Origin: Pedobacter sp. SL55
GTDB taxonomy: Bacteria > Bacteroidota > Bacteroidia > Sphingobacteriales > Sphingobacteriaceae
Direction: 5' to 3'
DNA length: 64,000 nt
NCBI RefSeq assembly: GCF_026625705.1
Contig: NZ_CP113059.1
Location: 4,216,001-4,280,000 of the forward strand
Within the stretch, counting starts at the first letter, position 1, and each line of letters begins with the position of its first letter. Below the pieces are notes generated by a model that was not told the DNA's origin, ran no database searches, and saw nothing but the letters and a program-made list of their open reading frames with translations. The translations under genes were made by a program, and so were the position numbers. Shown piece by piece: positions 43,848-51,891 of this stretch.

Positions 43848-43848
43848 T

Positions 43849-45162
43849 TTATCTTCGCGATTTAGGTTTGGATTTGTAGTTTCCCTTTGTAACTTTTTTG
43901 TTTGTAGAAGGGTACTGTTTTTTCTTTTCGTGGAAAGCACCTTTAAAGTCGGGATTTTCTTTCCTCTTTTGGGTATCAATTTCCCTTGCTATAAATTGTT
44001 TTTCCTCATAGGGCGTTTCTTCAACAAAAACTTCGCTTGGCAATTGCATTTCGGGAATTTGTTGTCTAATTAACCTTTCTATTTTATCGATGTAATATCG
44101 CTCTGCTTCGTTATAAAAAGTAATGGCTGTTCCTTCGTTAAAAGCCCTTCCGGTTCTGCCAATTCTATGTACATAATCTTCAATAATTATAGGCACATCA
44201 AAATTAATTACATGGCTTACTTCGCTTACATCAATACCTCTCGAAGCTACATCTGTAGCCACCAATACTCTAATATTTCCTTCTTTAAAACTATTAATAG
44301 AATTGATACGAGTATTTTGCCCCTTATTAGCGTGAATTACCCTTACCGCATCTTCTCCCAATCTTCTAGCAATAAAACTATTGATGTTATCTGCTACTGT
44401 CTTCGTTTTACAGAAAATGATCAGTTTTTTAAATTCCTCATCGTTTTTCAACAAATGCTGCAACAAATTGATTTTGGTCTTGAAATTTGGCACGGCGTAC
44501 ATCAGCTGGGTTACCGTTTTGGCTGGTGTGGCCTGTGTAGCCACCTCAACGGTTAGCGGGTTTTTCAAGAAATCGCCGGCAATTTTATGCACCAAATCGC
44601 TCATAGTGGCCGAGAAAAGTAGGTTTTGGCGTTTACGAGGCACCACTTCCAAAATACGGTGTATAGAACCTATAAAGCCCATATCCATCATTTTATCGGC
44701 CTCGTCTAGCACCAAAAACTGTAGGCTACGTGTATTGATATCGCCTGCCAAATACAAATCTAAAAAACGACCTGGGGTAGCTACCAAAATATCTACACCT
44801 TTAGCAATTTGCTCCTTTTGCGTTTTAGGACCCAAACCACCGAAAATTACCACGGTTCTTAAATCGGTGTATTTAGAAAACAGCTTTACCTGCTCTTCAA
44901 TTTGCAGGGCCAATTCTCTTGTAGGCACTAAAATTAAAGCTCTAGGATTTTCGCCCTGCGCAAATTTTAACTTCATGAGCATTGGCAATACGTAAGCGGC
45001 AGTTTTACCTGTACCCGTTTGCGCAATACCGAACAAATCTTGTCCCGACAAAACTGGCGCAATGGCCTTCTCTTGAATTGGCGTAGCTTCGGTAAAACCC
45101 GCTTCTTCTACTGCGTTAAGTATTTGTCTGTTGAGCTTAAACTCATCGAATTTTTTTGGCAT
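43849..45162 (-). CDS. DEAD-box ATP-dependent RNA helicase (RhlE-like)
   Basis: A 437-residue DEAD-box helicase acting in ribosome assembly or RNA decay. In order: the Q motif GFTEATPIQEKAI, Walker A AQTGTGKTAAY, PTRELALQ, TPGRFLD, the DEAD box VLDEADKMMDMGF, SATM, and the second domain with ATDVASRGIDV and HRIGRTGRA. A short basic tail (KKVTKGNYKSKPKSRR) likely binds RNA. The RhlE branch is the best guess. TAAATTCG, 5 nt before the ATG, resembles a -7 box. Confidence 0.93.
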   Translation of the reverse strand: MPKKFDEFKLNRQILNAVEEAGFTEATPIQEKAIAPVLSGQDLFGIAQTGTGKTAAYVLPMLMKLKFAQGENPRALILVPTRELALQIEEQVKLFSKYTDLRTVVIFGGLGPKTQKEQIAKGVDILVATPGRFLDLYLAGDINTRSLQFLVLDEADKMMDMGFIGSIHRILEVVPRKRQNLLFSATMSDLVHKIAGDFLKNPLTVEVATQATPAKTVTQLMYAVPNFKTKINLLQHLLKNDEEFKKLIIFCKTKTVADNINSFIARRLGEDAVRVIHANKGQNTRINSINSFKEGNIRVLVATDVASRGIDVSEVSHVINFDVPIIIEDYVHRIGRTGRAFNEGTAITFYNEAERYYIDKIERLIRQQIPEMQLPSEVFVEETPYEEKQFIAREIDTQKRKENPDFKGAFHEKKKQYPSTNKKVTKGNYKSKPKSRR

Positions 45163-45307
45163 AGCTGCGAATTTACGATTTTAGATTTATGAAATACGAG
45201 TTGCAGGTTTTAATGACTGAATTTTGAATGAAGCTAGCTTTCGTCAGTAACAAAAAATAAACAATAATTCATTTTGAGCAAAGCAGTTTCAGTATTTCAT
45301 CGGCCGC

Positions 45308-45381
45308 GAAAGACCTGCTATCCGCTTTACTTCGGGCAAACACATAGGTTTGCCGCTACGTGCCCGCTCCTATCAGGTTTA
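45308..45381 (-). repeat. Composite repeat copy 4 (reverse orientation)
   Basis: Read on the minus strand it starts TAAACCTGATAGGAGCGG and ends AGCGGATAGCAGGTCTTTC. Its inner 40 bp (45323-45362) is the exact reverse complement of 8370-8409. The 300-bp gap 45163-45462 holds this, the heptamer array and the pyrC promoter. Confidence 0.75.
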
Positions 45382-45409
45382 TTCTACAAAATTCAGTGCA
45401 AAAACGCGG

Positions 45410-45444
45410 CAAATCTCAAATCTCATATCTCAAATCTCAAATCT
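45410..45444. repeat. Five tandem CAAATCT heptamers upstream of pyrC
   Basis: Four exact CAAATCT copies and one CATATCT in the middle run without gaps and end 6 bp before TATCTTTA (45450-45457), a likely -7 box 5 nt before the pyrC ATG. The array covers the -33 region, so copy-number changes would move or remove that element. Confidence 0.7.
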
Positions 45445-45462
45445 ATCTTTATCTTTACCAAC

Positions 45463-46797
45463 ATGAGCACAATCTTGATTAAAGCAGCTAATATTGTTAA
45501 CGAAGGGCAAATTTTCACCTCAGACTTACTGATTAAAAACGGAAGAATTGAAAAAATTGCACCAACAATTGATGCGCCAGCCGATTTAGAAATTAATGCA
45601 GAAGGCTTACATCTTTTACCCGGAATGATAGACGACCAAGTGCATTTCCGCGAACCTGGCTTAACCCACAAAGCTGATATTTTTTCGGAAAGTATGGCCG
45701 CGGTAGCAGGTGGAATTACTTCTTTTATGGAAATGCCCAACACCGTTCCCAATACCTTAACACAAGATTTACTGGCCGATAAATACGCCATTGCTCAACA
45801 AACATCGTTGGCTAACTACTCGTTTTATATGGGTGCCAGCAATGATAATATAGAAGAAGTGCTAAAAACCGATGCCAAAAATGTGTGCGGCATTAAAGTT
45901 TTCATGGGTTCTTCTACCGGGAATATGCTGGTAGATAATGAGAAAACATTGGAAAATATTTTCAGTAAAGCGCCCATGTTGGTAGCTACGCATTGCGAAG
46001 ATGAAGCCACCATCCGTCATAACTTAACGGCTTACAAAGAAAAATATGGCGATGATTTAACGATAGATATGCACCCTTTAATTAGAAGTGCCGAGGCTTG
46101 CTACAAATCGTCATCATTGGCAGTAGAACTGGCCAAACGTTACAATACTCGTCTGCATATCCTCCATATTTCTACTGCAAAAGAAGTGGCCTTATTTGAT
46201 AACGCACTAGCATTAGCCGATAAAAGAATTACCGCCGAAGCTTGCGTACATCACCTTTGGTTTAACGATGCTGATTACGCCACAAAAGGGAACTTTATTA
46301 AATGGAACCCAGCAGTAAAAACCGCAGCAGACCAAGCTGGCATTTTACAAGGTTTGCTAGACGATCATATTGATGTGATTGCTACCGACCACGCCCCACA
46401 CACCATTGATGAGAAAAATCAGCCGTATGCACAAGCTCCTTCTGGCGGGCCTTTGGTACAGCATGCTTTACCAGCTTTGCTAGAAATGCACTTACAAGGC
46501 AAAATCTCGTTAGAAAAAATCGTAGAAAAGGCATCGCACAACGTAGCAACTTGTTTTAATTTAAGCGAACGTGGTTTTGTGAGAGAAGGTTACTGGGCAG
46601 ATTTGGTTTTGGTAGACTTGAAAGATGATTGGAAGGTAACCTCGTTAAATACACTGTACAAATGTGGTTGGTCGCCTTTTGATGGAGAAACTTTTAGAGC
46701 TAGTATTACGCATACTTTTGTATCGGGTAATTTGGCTTATCAAAAAGGCAAGTTTATGACAAATGAAACGGGTAAGCGTTTAACGTTTGACCGATAA
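45463..46797 (+). CDS. pyrC: Dihydroorotase
   Basis: Dihydroorotase closes carbamoyl-aspartate to dihydroorotate in pyrimidine synthesis. I take the ATG at 45463 (444 residues, MSTILIKAAN); the upstream open frame runs through repeat DNA. Metal-site and substrate motifs of class I are present: MIDDQVHFREPGLTHK, the carboxylated-Lys region CGIKVFMGSS, ATHCEDE, LHILHIST and ATDHAPH. In the first motif the usual HxH is QxH (Q59, H61), which loses one metal ligand. The remaining set argues for an active enzyme with an altered site, though a non-catalytic paralogue remains possible. Confidence 0.9.
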   Translation: MSTILIKAANIVNEGQIFTSDLLIKNGRIEKIAPTIDAPADLEINAEGLHLLPGMIDDQVHFREPGLTHKADIFSESMAAVAGGITSFMEMPNTVPNTLTQDLLADKYAIAQQTSLANYSFYMGASNDNIEEVLKTDAKNVCGIKVFMGSSTGNMLVDNEKTLENIFSKAPMLVATHCEDEATIRHNLTAYKEKYGDDLTIDMHPLIRSAEACYKSSSLAVELAKRYNTRLHILHISTAKEVALFDNALALADKRITAEACVHHLWFNDADYATKGNFIKWNPAVKTAADQAGILQGLLDDHIDVIATDHAPHTIDEKNQPYAQAPSGGPLVQHALPALLEMHLQGKISLEKIVEKASHNVATCFNLSERGFVREGYWADLVLVDLKDDWKVTSLNTLYKCGWSPFDGETFRASITHTFVSGNLAYQKGKFMTNETGKRLTFDR

Positions 46798-46802
46798 TTA
46801 AT

Positions 46803-46810
46803 TATATTTG
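46803..46810 (+). promoter_or_regulatory. -7 promoter box for the toxin-antitoxin pair
   Basis: TATATTTG, 22 nt before the antitoxin ATG and only 6 bp past the pyrC stop. Confidence 0.5.
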
Positions 46811-46832
46811 TATTGATTTTAAGATAGCGAAA

Positions 46833-47030
46833 ATGGAAACTTTAATCATACATCCTAAAAACAAAGAGCAATTAGCAGCTATCAAAGCTTTCGTTAAAGC
46901 ATTAAAAATTGACTTCACTACTGAAAAAAGCCTTTACAATCCTAATTTCGTGAAAGAAATACTACAAGCGAAAGAAGATATTAAAAATGGAAAAGGTGTT
47001 AAAATTGCAATCGAAGACCTGTGGAAGTAA
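46833..47030 (+). CDS. Antitoxin of a type II pair (DUF2683-like)
   Basis: A 65-residue protein starting METLIIHPKNKEQLAAIKAFVKALKI, given in pieces, with the DUF2683-like N-terminus common in Bacteroidota antitoxins, and an acidic/basic C-terminal half that would wrap the toxin (VKEILQAKEDIKNGKGVKI). It precedes a YoeB/RelE-type toxin gene with a 10-bp overlap, the standard order. Autoregulation by the complex is expected; I see no clear operator palindrome. Confidence 0.82.
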   Translation: METLIIHPKNKEQLAAIKAFVKALKIDFTTEKSLYNPNFVKEILQAKEDIKNGKGVKIAIEDLWK

Positions 47031-47293
47031 TCTACTCCCCTAAAGCTATTAACGACTTGATGTTCTGGAAAAAATCTGGAAATAAAGTAATTCAAAAGAA
47101 GATCGAACAATTAATTACAGCCATACAAGAAAATCCATTTTCAGGAATTGGAAAACCCGACCCACTTAAATATGAATTATCAGGTTCTTGGTCTCGACGT
47201 ATAAATGAAGAGCATCGAATTATCTATGAAATTCATGACAATGAGACTGTAGTAATTTTAGAAATCCAATCATTAAAAGGGCATTACAAATAA
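47021..47293 (+). CDS. Txe/YoeB-family mRNA-interferase toxin
   Basis: A 90-residue basic protein of the RelE fold. It starts with GTG inside the antitoxin stop region. Family features are YSPKAINDLMFWKKSG, ENPFSGIGKPDPLKYELSG, WSRRINEEHRIIYEI, and a C-terminal SLKGHYK. In YoeB the catalytic residues are Glu46, Arg65, His83 and Tyr84; E, R and the final HY are all present. YoeB cleaves mRNA in the ribosomal A site. The pair lies between pyrC and a DUF3810 gene. Confidence 0.9.
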   Translation: MEVIYSPKAINDLMFWKKSGNKVIQKKIEQLITAIQENPFSGIGKPDPLKYELSGSWSRRINEEHRIIYEIHDNETVVILEIQSLKGHYK

Positions 47294-48343
47294 GTGCAGA
47301 AGAAACTTACATTTACCTACATAAGCCTTGCTGCCTTAATTTTCATTTTCGGCTATTTCCCGCAAGCTGTAGAAAACTATTACAGTCGAGGTTTTTACTT
47401 AATTACTTCATTTTTACAACGCTATATTTCATCTATTTTCCCATTTGCCATAGGCGATTTTCTTTATGCGCTTTTTGTTATCTATATACTCAAAAACATC
47501 ATCTTTTTCATCAGTAGGCAAAAAAAGACAAAAAAAGATTACACTTCATTCGGGTTAAAAAGCATCAACTTTGTGTTGATCATCTACATTTCATTTAAAC
47601 TACTATGGGGCTTAAACTACGCTCGTCCTAGAATTAACGAGCAACTGCAAATCAGCAATCAACCTTATCAAAAAGAGCAGCTTTTAAGATTGAGCTCCTT
47701 TTTTCTGCAAAAGCTAAGCTCGTTAAGTCAATCTGCAGATAGTATTCATTTCAATTACACAACAAATGAGTTAGAAGATATTGCTGCTACGGCCTACAAT
47801 CAATTAGCAGAAAAGCAACCCTTTTTCCGCTACAAGTATATGTCGGTTAAACCCGTAACAAGTGCTTGGCTAGTGAGCAAAACAGGCATTGAAGGCTATT
47901 ACAACCCGCTTTCTGGCGAGGCGAACATTAACCAGCGTTTACCTAATTTTGTACTACCTTTTGTTACCTGTCACGAAATTGCGCACCAAATAGGTGTAGC
48001 AAAGGAAGATGAAGCCAACTTGGTGGGTTATCTCACTGCCATTCAGAGTAAAAATAAGCAATTTCAATATTCGGCCTATTACAATATGTTGAGGTATGTT
48101 TTGTTTGAAATTAGAATGAAATACCCAGAAGATTACAATATCATCATTGAAAAAATCCCTGAAAGCATATTAGATAATTTTAAAAAAGAACGAGAATTTT
48201 GGGCAAAATATAACGGGGCTATGTCGGTTTATATGGGTAAAACCTTCGATAAAATCTTAAAACTGAACAACCAACGAAAAGGCATTAAAAGCTACCAAGA
48301 TATTGTGCTTTGGTTAGTGAATTATCACAAAAGGGAGTTATGA
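47294..48343 (+). CDS. DUF3810 membrane protein with HExxH
   Basis: A 349-residue protein starting with GTG, directly after the toxin stop. Three N-terminal membrane helices (about 8-24, 48-72 and 90-106) precede a soluble domain holding FVTCHEIAHQIGVAKEDEANL: HEIAH at 227-231 and an acidic residue near 240 form a zinc-peptidase-like site. This is the DUF3810 pattern. A membrane-bound metallopeptidase is inferred; no substrate is known to me. The zero-gap start suggests cotranscription with the toxin-antitoxin genes. Confidence 0.85.
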   Translation: MQKKLTFTYISLAALIFIFGYFPQAVENYYSRGFYLITSFLQRYISSIFPFAIGDFLYALFVIYILKNIIFFISRQKKTKKDYTSFGLKSINFVLIIYISFKLLWGLNYARPRINEQLQISNQPYQKEQLLRLSSFFLQKLSSLSQSADSIHFNYTTNELEDIAATAYNQLAEKQPFFRYKYMSVKPVTSAWLVSKTGIEGYYNPLSGEANINQRLPNFVLPFVTCHEIAHQIGVAKEDEANLVGYLTAIQSKNKQFQYSAYYNMLRYVLFEIRMKYPEDYNIIIEKIPESILDNFKKEREFWAKYNGAMSVYMGKTFDKILKLNNQRKGIKSYQDIVLWLVNYHKREL

Positions 48344-48371
48344 GTTAAAAGTTACGTGTTACGAGGCTAGA
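48337..48371. repeat. GTTA heptad array over the DUF3810 stop
   Basis: GTTA recurs at 48337, 48344, 48351 and 48358, then GCTA near 48366. The array begins in the last codon of the gene. Confidence 0.6.
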
Positions 48372-48412
48372 TAATTAAAACCGATAAACCAAAACTGGCA
48401 ACACGCAACCCA

Positions 48413-48994
48413 TCATCCGTGTATTGCTTGTTTTTTACCGTAACTTTTAATCAAATTCCCTTCAAATTCTAGCCATTCTTTCCAGCGCTTATCTACATCT
48501 ACATCAATGGTATATTTACGGGCAAAATTTAAGAAAGTGGTATAATGTGTCGCTTCAGAAACCATTAAATCATGATAGAATTTTGCTAGTTCTTCGTCCT
48601 TAATATTTTGCGATAACACCCGGAAACGTTCGCAACTGCGGGCTTCAATCATAGCGGCAAACAACAGCCTGTCTATAAAAGCCTGGTTTCTGCTGCCATC
48701 TTTTTTGCTAAACTTAACCAACTGCCCTACATAATCATCCTTACGTTCTCTACCTAAAGTATAACCACGTTCTTTAATGATATTGATGACCATCTGAAAG
48801 TGTTCCAATTCTTCCAAAGCAATTGCCGTAAGTTCATCTACTAAATCCTGATGTTCGGAGTTCTGCGTAATTAAAGTAATGGCATTACTCGCCGCTTTTT
48901 GCTCGCACCAAGCGTGGTCGGTCAATATTTCTTCGAGATTTCCTTCGGCAATGTTTGCCCAACGCGGGTCGGTAAGTAATTTCAGTCCTAGCAT
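48413..48994 (-). CDS. miaE: tRNA-(ms2io6A37)-hydroxylase MiaE
   Basis: MiaE is a non-heme di-iron monooxygenase that hydroxylates the isopentenyl group of ms2i6A37 in tRNA. I take MLGLKLLTDPRW at 48994 (193 residues) as the start; it has a -7 box TAATTTTG (49008-49001) 6 nt upstream. The ferritin-like four-helix ligands are visible as HAWCEQKAA, ALEELEHFQ, MIEARSCERF and SEATHYTTF, the E/ExxH pairs of the family. Confidence 0.93.
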   Translation of the reverse strand: MLGLKLLTDPRWANIAEGNLEEILTDHAWCEQKAASNAITLITQNSEHQDLVDELTAIALEELEHFQMVINIIKERGYTLGRERKDDYVGQLVKFSKKDGSRNQAFIDRLLFAAMIEARSCERFRVLSQNIKDEELAKFYHDLMVSEATHYTTFLNFARKYTIDVDVDKRWKEWLEFEGNLIKSYGKKQAIHG

Positions 48995-49000
48995 AAGGTA

Positions 49001-49008
49001 CAAAATTA
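49001..49008 (-). promoter_or_regulatory. -7 promoter box for miaE
   Basis: TAATTTTG on the minus strand ends 6 nt before the ATG, suggesting an almost leaderless transcript. Confidence 0.5.
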
Positions 49009-49014
49009 AGAAAA

Positions 49015-49097
49015 TAGCCACAGATGCACAGATGTTTTAAAATATTGTTTTATTGTTTAACAACATTAACGGAACAAAATCTGTGCATCTGTGGCTA
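49015..49097. repeat. TAGCCACAGATGCACAGAT inverted repeat
   Basis: Perfect 19-bp arms (49015-49033 and 49079-49097) lie between the divergent miaE and glycosyltransferase genes. A shorter relative lies at 2537-2585. Confidence 0.8.
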
Positions 49098-49119
49098 ATA
49101 AACTGCAACTTTGTAAAAT

Positions 49120-50340
49120 ATGGCAAAAAGAAAAGTTTTATTTATTGGATTAGTTTGGCCAGAGCCTACCTCATCTGCAGCTGGAACAAGAATTGTACAG
49201 TTGGTAAAACTATTTTTAGCCAATGGCGATGAAGTTCATTTTGCCTCGGCGGCAGGTAAAAGCGAGTTCAGTTTTAATTTGGAAAGTTTGGGAGTTACCG
49301 AACACGAAATTAAACTTAACGACAGTTCTTTTAACGAATGGTTAAAGATTTTAAATCCTTCTACAGTAGTTTTTGATAGGTTTATGATTGAGGAGCAATA
49401 CGGTTGGCGAGTGCAACAAGAATGCCCAAATGCGCTATTGATTTTAGATACCGAAGATTTGCATTTTCTGCGTTATGCAAGGCAGCAAGCACTTAAACAA
49501 AGTGCTGATTTAAATTTAAATAACGATGTTACCAAACGAGAAATGGCCTCTATTTTACGCTGCGATTTATCGTTAATAATTTCCCAGGTTGAAATGGAGG
49601 TTTTACAAAAATTCAACATCGATGAAAGCATAATTTATTATTTGCCTTTTTTAGAAGAACCAATCACATCAAGCCAAAACTTTAAAGCTTTTGAAGAAAG
49701 AAAGGACTTTGTTTTTATTGGAAATTACCTACACGAACCCAATTGGCAAACCTTAAAGCACCTCAAAACTAAGGTTTGGCCTTTGTTAAGGAAAAAACTA
49801 CCCGAAGCCTCTTTGCATATTTACGGCGCTTACGCCACAGAGAAAGTAACACAGCTTCACAATGCAAAAGAGAGATTTTTAGTTTATGGCAGGGCCAAAA
49901 ATGCCAGAACAACCGTTGCTCAACATCGGGTTTTGTTGGCTCCACTCCTATTTGGTGCTGGCGCTAAAGGTAAGTTTATTGATGCCATGCAAACAGGAAC
50001 TCCAATTGCTAGCACTAAAGTTGGAGCCGAAGGGATGGCCAATGGACTGGAGTGGGCAGGAATTATCAGTGATGATTTGGAAACTTATGTTGACCAAACC
50101 ACTACACTTTACAGCGATGAAGAGAAGTGGAAACAAGCACAGCATAATGGTATCGAAATTATCAATCAGGTTTATGCCAAAAATCAGTTTGAAGCACCAT
50201 TTTTAGAACGCATTACCAATATTGAAAAAAGTCTGAAAGATCATCGCCAGCAAAACTTCTTTAGCGAAATTTTAAAGCACCATACGCTACAAAGCACCAA
50301 GTATATGTCCTTGTGGATTGAGGAAAAGAATAGAAAATAG
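49120..50340 (+). CDS. Glycosyltransferase (GT4-like)
   Basis: A 406-residue GT-B fold glycosyltransferase. The N-terminal half starts VLFIGLVWPEPTSSAAGTR, an acceptor-binding Gly/Ser loop. The second domain opens with FVFIGNYLHEPNW, a typical inter-domain strand, and has the donor-site loop LLFGAGAKGKFIDAMQTGTPI followed by the acidic switch ASTKVGAEGM. No membrane segment is present. Sugar and acceptor are unknown; envelope or exopolysaccharide work is likely. CAACTTTG 6 nt before the ATG is a near-match to the -7 box. Confidence 0.82.
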   Translation: MAKRKVLFIGLVWPEPTSSAAGTRIVQLVKLFLANGDEVHFASAAGKSEFSFNLESLGVTEHEIKLNDSSFNEWLKILNPSTVVFDRFMIEEQYGWRVQQECPNALLILDTEDLHFLRYARQQALKQSADLNLNNDVTKREMASILRCDLSLIISQVEMEVLQKFNIDESIIYYLPFLEEPITSSQNFKAFEERKDFVFIGNYLHEPNWQTLKHLKTKVWPLLRKKLPEASLHIYGAYATEKVTQLHNAKERFLVYGRAKNARTTVAQHRVLLAPLLFGAGAKGKFIDAMQTGTPIASTKVGAEGMANGLEWAGIISDDLETYVDQTTTLYSDEEKWKQAQHNGIEIINQVYAKNQFEAPFLERITNIEKSLKDHRQQNFFSEILKHHTLQSTKYMSLWIEEKNRK

Positions 50341-50405
50341 TTTTCAGTTTGTAATTTTTAAAACTGCCAACTATGCGATATTGATGCTAAATAACTATAA
50401 AGCTG

Positions 50406-50413
50406 TACATTTG
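50406..50413 (+). promoter_or_regulatory. Promoter of the Fic gene
   Basis: TACATTTG at 50406-50413, with TTG at 50381-50383 and a 22-bp spacer, 16 nt before the ATG. Both elements fit the Bacteroidota consensus. Confidence 0.5.
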
Positions 50414-50429
50414 AACAAGCTCAATCGCT

Positions 50430-51224
50430 ATGGAAAATCTAGACTTGCTTATTATTCCTACTAACCTGTTTGCCGCTTACAAAAATGGCTTTGATATTAC
50501 TTTAAAACAAAAGTTTGAGCAATTAAAAGACAGCGAACTCAGCATAGAGACTTTTAGCTTTTACACCTCGGTTTCTGCCGTTTTTTCTTCAAAAATAGAA
50601 GGCGAACCTATTGAACTTGACTCATATATTAAACACAAGCGATTCGGGGCGCATTTTAAGCCAGATTACACACAAAAAATAGATGATTTGTATGAGGCTT
50701 ATGTATTTGCAAAACAAAATAAAATCAATAAGAGTACCCTTTTAGCTGCCCATGCTCAACTTACTAAACATATCTTAAAACCCCAGCAACAAGGCAGTTT
50801 TAGAACTGGAAATATGTTTGTAGTTACCACAACTGGAAAAATAGAATATGTAGCGGCTTTACCTAGCCAAGTGAATGACGAGATGCAGAAACTATTTACA
50901 GATATCGAAACATTATTGCAAACAGAATTAAGTTTTGAGGAAGTGTTGTTTTTCGCATCAATGCTGCATCTGGTTTTAGCCAAAATACATTCTTTTGAAG
51001 ATGGAAATGGCAGAATTTCTCGTTTGCTTGAAAAATGGTTTATTGCACAGAAACTGGGACAGAAGGCTTGGTTCGTATGTAGTGAAAGAAATTATTACGA
51101 GCAACATCAAACGTATTATCACAACCTACGACAATTAGGTATAGAATATGAAGATTTAGATTACAACAAAGCTTTGCCTTTTTTAAAGATGTTACCACAA
51201 AGTCTGGATACTAAAAATGGATGA
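50430..51224 (+). CDS. Fic-family protein (predicted AMP transferase) with built-in inhibitory motif
   Basis: A 264-residue Fic protein. The active-site motif is HSFEDGNGR (H187 to R195) followed by ISR, the complete HxFxDGNGRxxR needed to move AMP from ATP to a target hydroxyl. Near the N-terminus SSKIEG (53-58) is the (S/T)xxxE(G/N) inhibitory helix of class II Fic enzymes, whose Glu blocks ATP binding. A DUF4172-like helical region surrounds it. Such enzymes are self-controlled, so no separate antitoxin is needed. Possible targets are unknown. The genes after it are small and unrecognised. Confidence 0.9.
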   Translation: MENLDLLIIPTNLFAAYKNGFDITLKQKFEQLKDSELSIETFSFYTSVSAVFSSKIEGEPIELDSYIKHKRFGAHFKPDYTQKIDDLYEAYVFAKQNKINKSTLLAAHAQLTKHILKPQQQGSFRTGNMFVVTTTGKIEYVAALPSQVNDEMQKLFTDIETLLQTELSFEEVLFFASMLHLVLAKIHSFEDGNGRISRLLEKWFIAQKLGQKAWFVCSERNYYEQHQTYYHNLRQLGIEYEDLDYNKALPFLKMLPQSLDTKNG

Positions 51225-51270
51225 AACAATATTTGAAGAATAATTTTAAGGAAACTAACAAAACCGAAAA

Positions 51271-51618
51271 ATGCAAGAACTAAACGACCTAGAAACAATA
51301 CTGCTAGATGGCTTAGCCGAAAAATACCCTTCCTTAAAATCGCATCTACCACATTTAAGAGTTACCAAACGACAAATATCTGGCTTTAGCTTGTATGTGT
51401 ATTTCTCTTATGTAGATTTTAGCGAAGAGCCGGAGATGGTTAACGCCCTATTTAGCAATGGCGAAAAAATAGAAATACCTAGTCTAAAAGACGGTTTAAG
51501 TTACGTAATTGATGTAACCGCAGGGCTAATTGAACACCTAGAGTTTTCAACCTATAAAGAAAACTGGGACGGCACTTTTGGCGATTACAAAATTGTGGAA
51601 AGCGAAACAAATATTTAA
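51271..51618 (+). CDS. Hypothetical protein after fic
   Basis: A 115-residue acidic soluble protein without signal or membrane segment. The N-terminal helix (MQELNDLETILLDGLAEKYP) is followed by beta-like segments such as GFSLYVYFSYVDF. I do not recognise the family. It starts 46 bp after the Fic gene and 15 bp before the next small gene, so it likely belongs to a fic-led operon. Its acidity and position would suit a Fic partner or regulator, but nothing proves that. Confidence 0.7.
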   Translation: MQELNDLETILLDGLAEKYPSLKSHLPHLRVTKRQISGFSLYVYFSYVDFSEEPEMVNALFSNGEKIEIPSLKDGLSYVIDVTAGLIEHLEFSTYKENWDGTFGDYKIVESETNI

Positions 51619-51632
51619 CCGATATTAGCACC

Positions 51633-51881
51633 ATGGAACCACAAGATTTAAAAGCTTTAACCGACGAACAATTACTTGAAGAACACAAAAAACTGAAAAA
51701 GAGCAATACTTTTAACGCATTTTTAATTGGCGCTTTTGTGGGTATTGCATTGTATAGCGGTGTAAAAAATGGCCTGGGATTTTTCACTGTTTTCCCCTTA
51801 TTTTTCGCTTATTTACTATTTACTGGCAGTAAAAAAGTTAAAGGAGTAAAAGAAGAGTTGAAAGCTAGAAATTTAAATTAG
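51633..51881 (+). CDS. Small two-helix membrane protein
   Basis: An 82-residue protein with an N-terminal charged helix (LTDEQLLEEHKKLKKS), two membrane segments (about 28-44 and 48-65) around VKNGLGFFTVFPL, and a basic/acidic tail. Short proteins of this pattern are widespread in Bacteroidota as hypotheticals. Spacing of 14 and 10 bp to its neighbours indicates one operon. Confidence 0.7.
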   Translation: MEPQDLKALTDEQLLEEHKKLKKSNTFNAFLIGAFVGIALYSGVKNGLGFFTVFPLFFAYLLFTGSKKVKGVKEELKARNLN

Positions 51882-51891
51882 CAATCGCTTT

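Noticed and set aside
43848..43979. Longer version of the three-helix membrane protein overlapping the helicase end
   Set aside because: Those codons mirror the basic helicase tail in another frame; the TTG at 43847 gives a clean start.
45274..45462. 63-codon N-terminal extension of dihydroorotase
   Set aside because: The extension runs through a dispersed repeat and the heptamer array; the ATG at 45463 gives the normal start with a promoter box just before it.
50430..51618. Classical Fic toxin with a separate antitoxin (FicTA type)
   Set aside because: The inhibitory SSKIEG motif is inside the Fic protein itself, so the following small gene need not be an antitoxin.
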